Positions 18,951 to 30,331 of a stretch of DNA of 64,000 bases are shown piece after piece. The translations under genes and the position numbers were made by a program. Under the pieces are notes generated by a model. The model was given only the letters and a program-made list of their open reading frames with translations, searched no databases and was not told the DNA's origin. Each line of letters begins with the position of its first letter. The stretch's first letter is position 1. Source of the stretch: Cupriavidus sp. EM10 (lineage in GTDB: Bacteria > Pseudomonadota > Gammaproteobacteria > Burkholderiales > Burkholderiaceae); NCBI RefSeq assembly GCF_018729255.1, contig NZ_CP076060.1, positions 62,001-126,000 of the forward strand. The letters run 5' to 3'.

Positions 18951-20003
18951 TCAGGGATCGGAACTCGCCAGCCAGGAATCGAGTTGTGCCAGCGCGGCCA
19001 CGCGCGCCACGGCATCGCCGCCGACGGTGACGCCGGAACCATGCCGCGCGGCGATATCGCGCCGCACGTGCAGTTCGCTGGTGCCGTCGAAGCCATGGTA
19101 CGCCCCCGGGTAGATCTCCAGGCGGAAGCGCGCCTTGGGCTGCCGGCTTTGCACCGCATTCTGCAGCATCGCGCAGCGCGTGGCAGGCGTCCAGTCGTCG
19201 GCGCCGCCGATCATCAGCAGCAACGGCGAACGCAGCCTGAAATCGTGCTGCTGCACGGCGCGCTTGCAGCCGGGATAGAACGCCACGGCGCGGTCCACGT
19301 TCGGCGTGTCGGTGGGCCACGGGCGGCTGGCGTCGATGGTCGCCAGCACGGCCTGCGCGCCGTTGGACCAGCCCAGCAGCACGATGCGGCGGGTGTCGAT
19401 GCCCGGCTGCTTCGCCACCCAGCGCAGGGCGGCCATGGCGTCGGCACGGCGCGTCTTGTCGTCGATCGCGCGCGCGTCCAGCGATTCCGTGCAGATGCCT
19501 TGCGCCTTGCCGCGCGGGCTGAAGCTGTCCGGCATCAGCACGGCATAGCCGCGCTCGGTCAGCCAGTGCGCGTACTCGCGATAGCGGCTTTGCAGCCCGG
19601 CGGCCGGTTCGATGACTTCTTCTATCGTCCCGGCGCGCTTTGCCGCCACCTTCATGTCGACCAGGCCGCCGCAGCCGTGCAGCGCCACCACCACGGGCAG
19701 CAGCTGGCTGCGTGCCACCGTGCCTTCGCGCGGCATGAACCAGTAGCCGGTCAGCTCCGGCGTGCCAGGGTCGCCCGGCAGCCGCACCCGCGCGGTGGCG
19801 GGTTCGGTGGCCGTGGCCGGCGCCGCCACGGCGGCTGCGCTGGCCGGTGCCACCGGGGCAGTCAGGGGCGACGGCGGCGACAGCGGAGCCATCGACACCG
19901 TGGGCTGCGCCGGCGCGGCGGGCATCAGCGCCGCGGCAATCGCCACACCTGCCAGCGTCCCGCGCAGCCAGCGACCCACCGTGGTCGGAACCACGGGAGC
20001 CAT
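18951..20003 (-). CDS. Dienelactone hydrolase-like alpha/beta hydrolase, exported
   Basis: A 350-residue alpha/beta hydrolase. The start at 20003 is chosen because its ATG overlaps the stop of the upstream lipoprotein gene as TGATG and opens a plausible signal sequence ([18 protein letters not shown]); an in-frame ATG also lies at 20051. After an Ala/Thr-rich spacer the catalytic domain shows HGCGG, the nucleophile elbow GWSNGA, the acid region GGADDW and the His in YPGAYHGF. The family cleaves esters, lactones or related small substrates; the natural substrate is unknown. The gene sits between gatA and gatB with no obvious functional link to tRNA amidation and may simply share the operon. 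Confidence 0.8.
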   Translation of the reverse strand: MAPVVPTTVGRWLRGTLAGVAIAAALMPAAPAQPTVSMAPLSPPSPLTAPVAPASAAAVAAPATATEPATARVRLPGDPGTPELTGYWFMPREGTVARSQLLPVVVALHGCGGLVDMKVAAKRAGTIEEVIEPAAGLQSRYREYAHWLTERGYAVLMPDSFSPRGKAQGICTESLDARAIDDKTRRADAMAALRWVAKQPGIDTRRIVLLGWSNGAQAVLATIDASRPWPTDTPNVDRAVAFYPGCKRAVQQHDFRLRSPLLLMIGGADDWTPATRCAMLQNAVQSRQPKARFRLEIYPGAYHGFDGTSELHVRRDIAARHGSGVTVGGDAVARVAALAQLDSWLASSDP

Positions 20004-20542
20004 CAGCGGCGCGATCTTGGTCGGCAGGTTGGGCGGGAGCAGGCGCGGCATGGTCGTTCGGCCAATTCGGCGTCAGCGCGTGCTGGCGCAGGCGCCGGTG
20101 CCGGGCTCAACATCACCGGCCACGCCTCTTCGTAGATGCCCGGCGTGCAGTGCGCCTGGCAGCTCGCGTGCGCCAGCGTGACGCGGCGCGGGTCCTGCCA
20201 GACCATCAGCTTGCAGGCGCTGCCGTCGTTGGCGCGCAGTTCGATGTGCGGCGTCTTGCGCACCTGGCGGAAATCGGCCAGGTTGAAACTGCACGATCCG
20301 CGCTTGCCCACCCACAGCTTCCACTGCAGCTGCTGCACGGTGTTGTCCGCCACGCGCAGCTGCGCGTCCTCGCGGAAGCCGTCTTCCTCGGTGCGCTGGC
20401 AGTTGCCGGCCAGGTCGATGTCGCGCGCCGCGATGGGCGTGGACCGGCCGACAAACGGAATCTGGCAGCCGGCCAGCGTCACGGCCACCGCCAGGGCGGC
20501 GGCCAGTCTCAGCGGGATGCGGGGCAGGGCGTGCAGGCGCAT
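20003..20542 (-). CDS. Putative lipoprotein of unknown function
   Basis: A 179-residue protein with a clear lipoprotein signal: MRLHALPRIPLRLAAALAVA followed by the lipobox LAGC. The mature part is small and rich in cysteines (for example GNCQRTEE, GSCSFNLADF, SACKLMVW, ASCQAHCTPGIYEEAWPVML). It should be anchored in the envelope, and paired cysteines may form disulfides. I do not recognise the family. It starts 40 bases after gatA and its stop overlaps the start of the hydrolase gene. The C-terminal ~25 residues are Arg/Pro-rich and unlike the rest. Confidence 0.7.
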   Translation of the reverse strand: MRLHALPRIPLRLAAALAVAVTLAGCQIPFVGRSTPIAARDIDLAGNCQRTEEDGFREDAQLRVADNTVQQLQWKLWVGKRGSCSFNLADFRQVRKTPHIELRANDGSACKLMVWQDPRRVTLAHASCQAHCTPGIYEEAWPVMLSPAPAPAPARADAELAERPCRACSRPTCRPRSRR

Positions 20543-20582
20543 GGTCGTGGCGGGCGGTCGATGTCGGGGTGGCAGGCCGGTA

Positions 20583-22082
20583 TCAGGCCGGCCGGCGCAG
20601 GTGCCAGTCGGTGGCCTGCTGGAAGGCATGGGCCACCTGCAGCAGGCGCGCTTCGTCGAAGTAGTTGCCGATGATCTGCAGGCCGACGGGCATGTTGCCG
20701 TCGCCAAAGCCGGCCGGCACGCTCATGCCGGGCAGGCCGGCCAGGCTGGTGGACAGCGTGAAGATATCGGCCAGGTACATCTGCACCGGGTCGGCGGTCT
20801 TCTCGCCCAGCTTCCACGCCACGCTCGGCGCCACCGGGCCCATGATCACGTCGCATTCGGCAAACGCGCGCTGGAAGTCGTCGGCGATGATGCGGCGGAT
20901 CTTCTGCGCCTGCAGGTAATACGCATCGTAATAACCGTGCGACAGCACGTACGTGCCCACCATGATGCGGCGCTTCACTTCGGGGCCGAAGCCCTCGGCG
21001 CGGCTCTTCTTGTACATGTCGAGCAGGTCGCGGTACTCGGCGGCGCGGTGGCCGTAGCGCACGCCGTCGAAGCGCGACAGGTTCGACGAAGCCTCGGCCG
21101 GCGCGATGATGTAGTACACCGGGATCGACAGCTCGGTCTTGGGCAGCGACACGTCCACCAGCGTGGCGCCCAGCTTTTCATACTCGGCCAGCGCGGCGCG
21201 CACGGTCTTTTCCACGTCGGCGGACAGGCCCTTGCCGAAGTATTCGCGCGGCAGGCCGATGCGCAGGCCGGCAAGCGGCTTGCCGGCCGTGGCGCCGGCG
21301 CGCGGCTGGCCCAGCAGGCGCGTGAAATCCTCGTCCACGCCACCCAGTTCCGGCGTCAGGCTGGTGGAATCCCTGGGGTCGAAGCCGGCCATGCCGTTGA
21401 GCAGCATCGCGCAGTCCTCGGCCGTATGGGCCATCGGGCCGCCCTGGTCCAGCGACGACGCGAACGCGATCATGCCGTAGCGCGACACGCGGCCATATGT
21501 CGGCTTGATGCCGGTGATGCCCGAGAACGACGCCGGCTGGCGGATCGAGCCGCCGGTGTCGGTGCCGGTGGCGGCCGGCGCCAGGCCAGCGGCCACGGCG
21601 GCAGCCGAGCCGCCCGACGAGCCGCCCGGCACGCGGTTGGTGTCCCAGGGGTTGCGCACCACGCCCTGGTACGAATTCTCGTTGGACGAACCCATCGCGA
21701 ATTCGTCCATGTTGGTCTTGCCCAGCGTCACCATGCCGGCGGCGCCCAGGCGGTCCACCACGGTGGCGTCGAACGGGCTTTCGTAGTTGGCCAGCATCTT
21801 CGAGCCGGCCGTGGACTTCCAGCCGCGCGTCACGAAGACGTCCTTGTGGGCGATGGGCACGCCGGTCAGCGGCGTGGCCTGGCCGTTGGCGCGGCGCTCG
21901 TCGGCGGCGCGGGCCTGGGCCAGCGTGAGGTCGGGGTTGACGTCGACAAAGGCATTCAGGCTTTTGGCGGCGTCGATGCGGGCCAGGTAGTCGCGGGCGA
22001 GTTCCTCGGCGGATACGGAGCGGGCGGCCAGCGCATCGGCAATCTGGCGCAGCGAGGTCTGGTGGTCGGCGGAAAAGGTCAT
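20583..22082 (-). CDS. gatA: GatA, Asp/Glu-tRNA amidotransferase subunit A
   Basis: GatA is the glutaminase/amidase subunit of GatCAB that releases ammonia from glutamine for the transamidation. The protein is 499 residues. The amidase signature is intact: catalytic Lys in [18 protein letters not shown], and the Ser-cis-Ser pair in [15 protein letters not shown] and [17 protein letters not shown]. It lies 52 bases after gatC and is followed by the lipoprotein gene. The complete frame suggests an active enzyme. Confidence 0.97.
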   Translation of the reverse strand: MTFSADHQTSLRQIADALAARSVSAEELARDYLARIDAAKSLNAFVDVNPDLTLAQARAADERRANGQATPLTGVPIAHKDVFVTRGWKSTAGSKMLANYESPFDATVVDRLGAAGMVTLGKTNMDEFAMGSSNENSYQGVVRNPWDTNRVPGGSSGGSAAAVAAGLAPAATGTDTGGSIRQPASFSGITGIKPTYGRVSRYGMIAFASSLDQGGPMAHTAEDCAMLLNGMAGFDPRDSTSLTPELGGVDEDFTRLLGQPRAGATAGKPLAGLRIGLPREYFGKGLSADVEKTVRAALAEYEKLGATLVDVSLPKTELSIPVYYIIAPAEASSNLSRFDGVRYGHRAAEYRDLLDMYKKSRAEGFGPEVKRRIMVGTYVLSHGYYDAYYLQAQKIRRIIADDFQRAFAECDVIMGPVAPSVAWKLGEKTADPVQMYLADIFTLSTSLAGLPGMSVPAGFGDGNMPVGLQIIGNYFDEARLLQVAHAFQQATDWHLRRPA

Positions 22083-22134
22083 AGCGGGTCGGATGGCGTC
22101 TGGATGGGCGACAGGGCAGGGCGGCGCGCTGCCG

Positions 22135-22433
22135 TCACTCGATGACCTTGGGCACCAGGTACAGGCCGTTCTCGGTGGCCGGGGCGGGGCGCTGGTAGTC
22201 CGCGCGGCGGTCGGATTCTGTCACCGCGTCGTCGCGCAGGCGCTGCGCGATCTCGCGCACGGCCGACAGCGGGTGGGCCAGCGGTTCGATGCCGGTGGTG
22301 TCCACCGCCTGCATCTGCTCCACCAGGGAGAAAAATTGTTCAGCTGCACAAGCGTGTGCTCGGCCTCGGCATCGCTGGTTTCGATGCGGGCCAGGTGCGC
22401 GATGCGCTTGACGTCGGAAAGTTCGAGAGCCAT
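22135..22433 (-). CDS. gatC: GatC, Asp/Glu-tRNA amidotransferase subunit C (frameshifted)
   Basis: GatC is the small linker subunit that holds GatA and GatB together. ATG 22433 opens [20 protein letters not shown] and runs into NNF, after which this frame goes off. The family continuation ([20 protein letters not shown] to [12 protein letters not shown]) is in another frame ending at 22135. One extra A in the A-run at 22331-22335 (T-run on the coding strand) restores a protein of 99 residues, the normal GatC size. Because gatC is needed for viability in organisms of this type, a base-calling error is much more likely than a real mutation. Confidence 0.93.
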
Positions 22434-24318
<1,885 letters not shown>

Positions 24319-24455
24319 AACGAGGCAGGGACGGTGGTGACCCGCGTCGCCCTGTCCCCGCGCCCTTTGATGTCTTCCCCGCCAGCCCGGACCGACATGC
24401 CCTGAAACGGGCGTGCGGACGCGCTGGCGGAATGGTTTCGCCTGCGCACCGGTAA

Positions 24456-25477
24456 ATGGATTACTCTCCACCGCCGCTCTTCAAGCAAGGCACGTCCGCC
24501 GTTGCACGCCTGGTCGTCTTCGTGGCGATCGCGCTGGCGCTGCTGATCGTCGATGCGCGCTTCGACGCCATGCGCGTCGCGCGCCAGGTGGCCGCCACCG
24601 TCCTCATGCCCGTGGAACGCCTGGTGCTGGTGCCGCGCGACGCGCTGCGCGGCGTCTTCGACTACACCCAGTCGTCGGTCACGCTGGCCAATGAAAACCG
24701 CGAACTGCGCCGCAGCGCCGTGGAGCAGGCCAACGCGTCCGTGCGCCAGGCCCAGCTCGAATCCGAGAACAGCCAGCTGCGCAAGCTGCTGAACCTGCAG
24801 CAGCAGTCGGCCACGCCGGTCACGGCGGCCGAGATCCTCTACGACGCCCGCGACCCGTACAGCCAGCGCATCGTGATCGACCACGGCAGCGCGCAAGGCC
24901 TGCGCGCCGGCTATCCGGTGATCGACGAGCGCGGCGTGATCGGCCAGGTCACGCGCGTGTCGCCGTTCCAGTCCGAAGTGACGCTGCTGACCGACAAGGA
25001 CCAGGCCATTCCGGTGCAGGTGGTGCGCAACGGCCTGCGCAGCGTGGCGTTCGGCGGCTCGCGCGCCGGGCTGCTGGACCTGCGCTTCATGGCCGCGTCG
25101 GCCGACCTGCAGCAGGGCGACCTGCTGGTGACCTCCGGCCTGGACGGTACCTATCCGCCGGGGCTGCCCGTGGCGAAGATCGTCCAGATCGAACGCAAGG
25201 CCGACACCGCGTTCTCGCGGGTCTACTGCGAGCCGGTGGCTGGCGTGCGCTCGCATCGCCAGTTGCTGGTGGTGCGCTACGAGTCTGGCCTGGCGCCGCG
25301 CCCGGCCGAGGAGGCCGCGCCGACCAAGGCCGAGAAGGGCGCCCGTTCGGCGGCCGCACGCGCCGGCGCCGAGCAGAAGGCGGCCGACAAGGCCGCTGAC
25401 AAGCCGGCAGAGAAGGCGCCGGAAAAGGCCCCGAGAAGGCCCCCGAGAAGCAGAAATCCCCGGAGCGTTCCCAGTGA
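24456..25477 (+). CDS. mreC: MreC, rod-shape-determining protein (frameshifted near the 3' end)
   Basis: MreC is a periplasmic scaffold of the elongasome that binds PBP2. One N-terminal membrane helix (LVVFVAIALALLIVDA), a coiled coil (NENRELRRSAVEQANASVRQ) and the beta-rich MreC core (DHGSAQGLRAGYPVIDERGV, LLTDKDQAIPVQVVRNGL) are complete. The C-terminus is an Ala/Lys/Pro/Glu-rich tail. A frame break lies in that tail; adding one C to the run at 25429-25432 restores EKAPEKQKSPERSQ and a stop at 25475-25477 that overlaps the mreD GTG start, as expected in this operon. The corrected length is about 340 residues. Confidence 0.93.
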
Positions 25478-25986
25478 CGACATCCCAATACCTGCTGCGG
25501 CCGGTCAATCCCGCGTTTATCGCGCTGACCTTCGTGCTGGCCTTCCTGTGGAACCTGATGCCCTGGGGTACCACGCTATGGATCCCGGACATGGTGGCCC
25601 TGGTGCTGGTGTTCTGGAACATCCACCAGCCCCGCAAGGTGGGCATGGGCGTGGCGTTTCTGCTAGGCCTGCTGATGGATGTGCACGATGCGCGCCTGCT
25701 GGGCGAGCACGCGCTGGCCTATACGCTGCTGGCGTACTTCGCCATCACGATCCACCGCCGCGTGCTGTGGTTCTCGGTCTATACGCAGGCGCTGCACGTG
25801 ATGCCGCTGCTGTTCATCACCCACGCCGTGCCGGTGGTGATCCGCCTGGCCATGGGTGCGCCCCTGCCGGGCTGGCAGTTGCTGCTGGCGCCGCTGATCG
25901 AAGCCGTGCTCTGGCCGATGGCCACGGCGCTGCTGCTGGCGCCACAGCGCCGGTCGGCGGACGTCGACGAGACGCGCCCGATCTAG
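25474..25986 (+). CDS. mreD: MreD, rod-shape-determining membrane protein
   Basis: A 170-residue polytopic inner-membrane protein of the elongasome. It starts at GTG 25474 overlapping the (repaired) mreC stop. It has about five hydrophobic segments, for example FIALTFVLAFLWNLM, MVALVLVFWNI, VAFLLGLLMDVHDARLLGEH and LLLAPLIEAVLWPMATALLL. The motif GLLMDVHDARLLGEHA is characteristic of betaproteobacterial MreD. mrdA follows 45 bases later. Confidence 0.95.
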   Translation: MTTSQYLLRPVNPAFIALTFVLAFLWNLMPWGTTLWIPDMVALVLVFWNIHQPRKVGMGVAFLLGLLMDVHDARLLGEHALAYTLLAYFAITIHRRVLWFSVYTQALHVMPLLFITHAVPVVIRLAMGAPLPGWQLLLAPLIEAVLWPMATALLLAPQRRSADVDETRPI

Positions 25987-26031
25987 CCCTTCCCCTTTAC
26001 CTGACACCGCCACGCCGCCCGCAGTACCGCC

Positions 26032-28419
26032 ATGACCGAAATCCGCAACGTCGAACTGGAAATCGGCCGCTTCCGCATCCGCGTGGCGGCGGCCGCCCTG
26101 TTCACGGTCATCTGCTTTGGCCTGCTGCTCTCGCGCTTTCTGTGGCTGCAGTGGTACAAGCACGACCAGTACTCGGCCAAGGCCGAGGACAACCGCATCT
26201 CCGTGGCGCCGATCGAGCCCAATCGCGGCATCATCATGGACCGCAACGGGGTGATCCTGGCGCGCAACTATTCGGCATACACGCTCGAAGTCACGCCGTC
26301 CAAGCTGACCGACACGCTCGACAACACGATCGACGAACTGGCGCGGCTGGTGGATATCCAGCCGCGTGACCGCCGTCGCTTCAAGCGGCTGCTGGAAGAA
26401 TCGCGCAGCTTCGAAAGCCTGCCGATCCGCAGCCAGCTTACCGACGAGGAAGTGGCCAGGTTCTCGGCGCAGCGCTTCCGGTTTCCCGGGGTGGACGTGC
26501 GGGCGCGCCTGTTCCGCCAGTACCCGCTGGGCGAGTCGGCCAGCCACGTGGTGGGCTACCTGGGGCGCATCTCGCAGCGCGACCAGGAGCGGATCGAGGC
26601 GATTGACGAGGCCAACGACGCCGATCCCGCCAAGTACGATCCGCGCAAGGATGCCGACAACTACAAGGGCACCAACTACATCGGCAAGATCGGCCTGGAG
26701 CAGAGCTACGAGACCGAACTGCACGGGCTGACCGGCTTCGAGGAAGTGGAAGTCAGCGCCGGCGGGCGTCCGATTCGTACTTTGTCCACGTCGCCGGCCA
26801 CGCCGGGCAACAACCTGATCCTGTCGCTGGACATCCGCCTGCAGCAATTGGCCGAACAGCTATTTGGCGACCGTCGCGGCGCGCTGGTGGCGATCGAGCC
26901 GGAAACGGGCGACATCCTGGCCTTCGTGTCGAAGCCGACCTTCGATCCGAACCTGTTCGTCGAAGGCATCGATTCCAAGACCTGGGACGAACTCAACGGA
27001 TCGCCCGACAAGCCGCTGCTGAACCGGCCGCTGCGCGGCACCTATCCGCCGGGCTCCACATACAAGCCGTTCATGGCGCTGGCCGCGCTGACCACGGGCA
27101 AGCGCACGGCCGCCTGGGGCATGCACGATCCGGGATTCTTCACGCTGGGCAACCACACGTTCCGCGACGACAAGCCGGGCGGCCATGGCTGGGTGGACAT
27201 GCAGGCGTCCATCGTCCAGTCGTGCGATACCTATTACTACGCGCTGGCGCGCGACATGGGCGTCAACGCGATCCACGATTTCATGAAGCCGCTGGGCTTT
27301 GGCCAGATCACCGGCATCGACATCGAGGGCGAAAGCCGCGGCATCCTGCCGTCGACCGACTGGAAGCGCAAGGCGTACCGCAAGCCCGAGCAGCAGAAGT
27401 GGTACGACGGCGAAACCATCTCGCTGGGCATCGGCCAGGGCTACAACAGCTTCACGATCCTGCAGCTGGCCAACGCGGTGTCCATCCTGGTCAATAATGG
27501 TGTGGCGATGAAGCCACATTTGGTGAAAGCCGTCGAGGATTCGGTGTCGCGCAAGCGCGCGCTGACCGTGCCCAAGGAAAGCTACCGGCTCCCGCTGAAG
27601 CAGGCCGATATCGACGTGATCAAGCGCGCGATGGTGGCCGTGACCCATAACGGCACGGCGGCGCGGGTGTTTGCCGGCGCGGCCTACGAGTCGGCGGGCA
27701 AGACCGGTACGGCCCAGACCTATACGCTGGGCAAGAACGAGAAGTACAACCACCACGCCATCGACGAGCGCAAGCGCGACCACTCGCTGTACACGGCATT
27801 CGCGCCGGCCGACCATCCGAAGATCGCGCTGGCGCTGATCGTGGAAAACGCCGGCTTTGGCGCCGCCGTGGCCGCCCCGATCGCGCGCAAGGTGATGGAC
27901 TACTACCTGCTGCGCAAGTGGCCCGAGGAACTGCAGGCCACCGCGCCGCCGCCCGAGGAAGCGCTGCGCGCCGGCAACCGGCCGCCGGTGGATACCCCGA
28001 GCGTGTTCACCACGGGAGACACGGCCAATGCGGCGACGGCGACGGTGATGCAGACCGCGCCGGCCCAGGCCACCGTGGCCGCCGCCTCGGGCGCGGCCGC
28101 CGCTGCCAGCGCGCCGGGCGCCAGCGCCGTGGCTGCCGCGTCGGTGCCAGTGCCGGCCGCGCGGGCCACAAGTGCGTCGGAAACCATCGCCGCGCAGCTC
28201 GATCCGGCCGCCATCGCGCCGGCATCGGCCGTTACCACGCTCGATGACCGCATGCTGCAGGCCCTGGGCCACAGCAAGCCGCCGGCATCGGCGCCCAAGG
28301 CCCCGCCGCCGCATGTGACGCCGGCGTCGGCGCCGGCGCCCGCGCCGCGCACGAAGCCGGCCAAGGCCGCCAACCTTGCCCAGGCCGACGCGGCCGGCAA
28401 GAAACCCGTTTCAGAGTAA
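26032..28419 (+). CDS. mrdA: MrdA (PBP2), elongation-specific transpeptidase with long C-terminal tail
   Basis: PBP2 crosslinks new peptidoglycan during cell elongation together with RodA. The 795-residue protein has one N-terminal membrane helix (VAAAALFTVICFGLLLSRFL), the dimerisation domain (EPNRGIIMDRNGVILARNYS) and the transpeptidase with active-site Ser in PPGSTYKPF, the SxN-like motif around QSCDTYYYALA and the KTG motif in SAGKTGTAQT. The last ~140 residues are Ala/Pro/Thr-rich low-complexity sequence, so the protein is much longer than the ~630 residues of E. coli PBP2. That tail should be periplasmic and disordered. rodA follows directly. Confidence 0.96.
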   Translation: MTEIRNVELEIGRFRIRVAAAALFTVICFGLLLSRFLWLQWYKHDQYSAKAEDNRISVAPIEPNRGIIMDRNGVILARNYSAYTLEVTPSKLTDTLDNTIDELARLVDIQPRDRRRFKRLLEESRSFESLPIRSQLTDEEVARFSAQRFRFPGVDVRARLFRQYPLGESASHVVGYLGRISQRDQERIEAIDEANDADPAKYDPRKDADNYKGTNYIGKIGLEQSYETELHGLTGFEEVEVSAGGRPIRTLSTSPATPGNNLILSLDIRLQQLAEQLFGDRRGALVAIEPETGDILAFVSKPTFDPNLFVEGIDSKTWDELNGSPDKPLLNRPLRGTYPPGSTYKPFMALAALTTGKRTAAWGMHDPGFFTLGNHTFRDDKPGGHGWVDMQASIVQSCDTYYYALARDMGVNAIHDFMKPLGFGQITGIDIEGESRGILPSTDWKRKAYRKPEQQKWYDGETISLGIGQGYNSFTILQLANAVSILVNNGVAMKPHLVKAVEDSVSRKRALTVPKESYRLPLKQADIDVIKRAMVAVTHNGTAARVFAGAAYESAGKTGTAQTYTLGKNEKYNHHAIDERKRDHSLYTAFAPADHPKIALALIVENAGFGAAVAAPIARKVMDYYLLRKWPEELQATAPPPEEALRAGNRPPVDTPSVFTTGDTANAATATVMQTAPAQATVAAASGAAAAASAPGASAVAAASVPVPAARATSASETIAAQLDPAAIAPASAVTTLDDRMLQALGHSKPPASAPKAPPPHVTPASAPAPAPRTKPAKAANLAQADAAGKKPVSE

Positions 28420-28432
28420 AAGGAGACGCGCC

Positions 28433-29575
28433 ATGGATAAACGCCGCGTCGCATCGATGATCAGGACGGCCCTGACCGGCTTCGACAAGCCGCTGGCCCT
28501 GATCGTCTTCCTGCTGTTCGCCACCGGCATCGTGGCGCTGTATTCGGCCGCCATCGACATGCCGGGCCGCGTCGAGGACCAGCTGCGCAACATCCTGCTG
28601 TCCTATGTCGTGATGATAGTGATTGCCTACATGCCGACCCAGTTGCTGATGCGGATCGCGGTGCCGCTCTACACGGTCGGGGTGGCGCTGCTGATTGCCG
28701 TGGCCATGTTCGGCCTGATCCGCAAGGGCGCGCGGCGCTGGCTCAATGTGGGCATGGTGATCCAGCCGTCGGAGATCATGAAGATCTCGATGCCGCTGAT
28801 GCTGGCGTGGTACTTTCAGAAGCGCGAAGGGGTGATCCGGTGGTTCGACTTCGTGGTGGCGCTGATCATTCTGGGCGTGCCGGTTGGCCTGATCGCCAAA
28901 CAGCCCGACCTGGGCACCGGCCTGCTGGTGCTGGCCGCCGGCCTGTACGTGATCTACTTTGCCGGACTGTCGTGGAAGATTATCCTGCCGCTGCTGGGCC
29001 TGGGCGTCGTGGCGATCACGCTGCTGATCAGCTATGAAAGCCAGATCTGCGCGCCGGGCGTGAACTGGCCGATCCTGCACGACTACCAGCAGCACCGCGT
29101 GTGCACGCTGCTGGACCCCACCACCGACCCGCTGGGCAAGGGCTTCCACACGATCCAGTCGATCATCGCGATCGGCTCTGGCGGCGTGACCGGCAAGGGC
29201 TGGCTCAAGGGCACGCAGACCCACCTGGAATTCATCCCCGAGAAGCACACCGACTTCATCTTCGCGGTGTTTTCCGAGGAGTTCGGCCTGATCGGCAATG
29301 CCGTGCTGCTGGTTCTGTACCTGCTGCTGATCTTCCGGGGCCTTTATATTGCGGCGAATGCGCCGACATTGTTCTCGCGGCTGCTGGCCGGCTCGATCAC
29401 GCTGATCTTCTTCACCTACGCCTTCGTGAACATGGGCATGGTGAGCGGGATCCTGCCCGTGGTGGGCGTGCCGCTGCCGCTGTTGAGTTACGGTGGCACG
29501 GCATTGGTGACGTTGGGCATGGGGATCGGCATCCTGATGAGCATTTCGCGACAGAAGCGGCTCATCCAGACCTGA
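28433..29575 (+). CDS. rodA: RodA, SEDS peptidoglycan glycosyltransferase
   Basis: RodA polymerises lipid II during elongation in complex with PBP2. The 380-residue protein has about ten membrane segments and SEDS family motifs (KGARRWLNVGMVIQPSEIMK, KQPDLGTGLLVLAAG, HTDFIFAVFSEEFGLIGN, GVPLPLLSYGGTALVTLGMG). The start ATG 28433 has a strong AAAGGAG site 10 bases upstream, favouring it over earlier in-frame codons inside mrdA. It is the last gene of the mre cluster. Confidence 0.97.
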   Translation: MDKRRVASMIRTALTGFDKPLALIVFLLFATGIVALYSAAIDMPGRVEDQLRNILLSYVVMIVIAYMPTQLLMRIAVPLYTVGVALLIAVAMFGLIRKGARRWLNVGMVIQPSEIMKISMPLMLAWYFQKREGVIRWFDFVVALIILGVPVGLIAKQPDLGTGLLVLAAGLYVIYFAGLSWKIILPLLGLGVVAITLLISYESQICAPGVNWPILHDYQQHRVCTLLDPTTDPLGKGFHTIQSIIAIGSGGVTGKGWLKGTQTHLEFIPEKHTDFIFAVFSEEFGLIGNAVLLVLYLLLIFRGLYIAANAPTLFSRLLAGSITLIFFTYAFVNMGMVSGILPVVGVPLPLLSYGGTALVTLGMGIGILMSISRQKRLIQT

Positions 29576-29602
29576 CCGGCCACCCGCGCGCCAACGTCAC
29601 TT

Positions 29603-29611
29603 TGCTACACT
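29603..29611 (+). promoter_or_regulatory. Extended -10 promoter before DUF484
   Basis: TGCTACACT has the form of an extended -10 element, with -10 TACACT at 29606-29611 and no recognisable -35. It lies about 30 bases before the DUF484 start, so DUF484-xerC could be transcribed apart from the mre cluster. Confidence 0.4.
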
Positions 29612-29643
29612 GCCAACCGAAAAAACCGAATCGGTAAACGCTT

Positions 29644-30315
29644 ATGAATGCCCAGGACGTCGCCGCCTATCTGCAGAGCAATCCGCAGTTCTTCGAGGAC
29701 CATGCCGAACTGCTGGCAACGGTGCAGCTGACCAGCCCGCACAGCCATCGGGCCGTGTCGCTGCAGGAGCGCCAGATGGAAATCCTGCGCGAGAAGAACA
29801 AGGGGCTGGAACTGAAGCTGGCAGACCTGGTTCGCCACGGCCACGAGAATGACCGCACCCAGCAGCGCATGCATGCGTGGCAACTGCGCCTGCTGGCCGA
29901 GGCCGATTCGCACGCGCTGCCGTACGCGGTGCAGGACGGGCTGCAGCAGGTTTTCGATGTGCCGGCCGTGGCGCTGCGCCTGTGGAATGTGGGCGAAGCG
30001 TTCGCGCACATCGAGGTGGCCCAGGGTGCCAGCGACGACCTGCGCCTGTTTGCCGAAGGCCTGCGTGCGCCGTACTGCGGCGCCAATAGCGGTTTCGAGG
30101 CGGCCAGCCTGCTGGAGCGCGACGACATCGCGTCGCTGGCCATGGTGACGCTGCGCGTGCCGGCCCGCCTCGGTGAAGACGGCCCCGGTGCCGCGTTCGG
30201 CCTGCTGGTGCTCGGTTCGTCCGAACCGCGCCGCTTCCACGAGGGCATGGGCACGGCCTACCTGGCGCAGATCGGCGAAGTGGCCGGCGCCGCCCTGAAC
30301 CGTCTGCGCGACTGA
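29644..30315 (+). CDS. DUF484 family protein (GAF-like), next to xerC
   Basis: A 223-residue cytoplasmic protein of the DUF484 family. It begins with the characteristic DVAAYLQSNPQFFEDHAELL, continues through a helical segment (LQERQMEILREKNKGLELKL) and a GAF-like domain. DUF484 proteins are commonly encoded with xerC, as here (16 bases apart), but their biochemical role is not established. No catalytic residues can be named. Confidence 0.93.
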   Translation: MNAQDVAAYLQSNPQFFEDHAELLATVQLTSPHSHRAVSLQERQMEILREKNKGLELKLADLVRHGHENDRTQQRMHAWQLRLLAEADSHALPYAVQDGLQQVFDVPAVALRLWNVGEAFAHIEVAQGASDDLRLFAEGLRAPYCGANSGFEAASLLERDDIASLAMVTLRVPARLGEDGPGAAFGLLVLGSSEPRRFHEGMGTAYLAQIGEVAGAALNRLRD

Positions 30316-30331
30316 ATCGGGCCCTTCCGCC

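Noticed and set aside
20003..20051. Start of the hydrolase gene at 20051
   Set aside because: That start would overlap the lipoprotein gene by 49 bases; ATG 20003 gives a TGATG junction and a better signal peptide.
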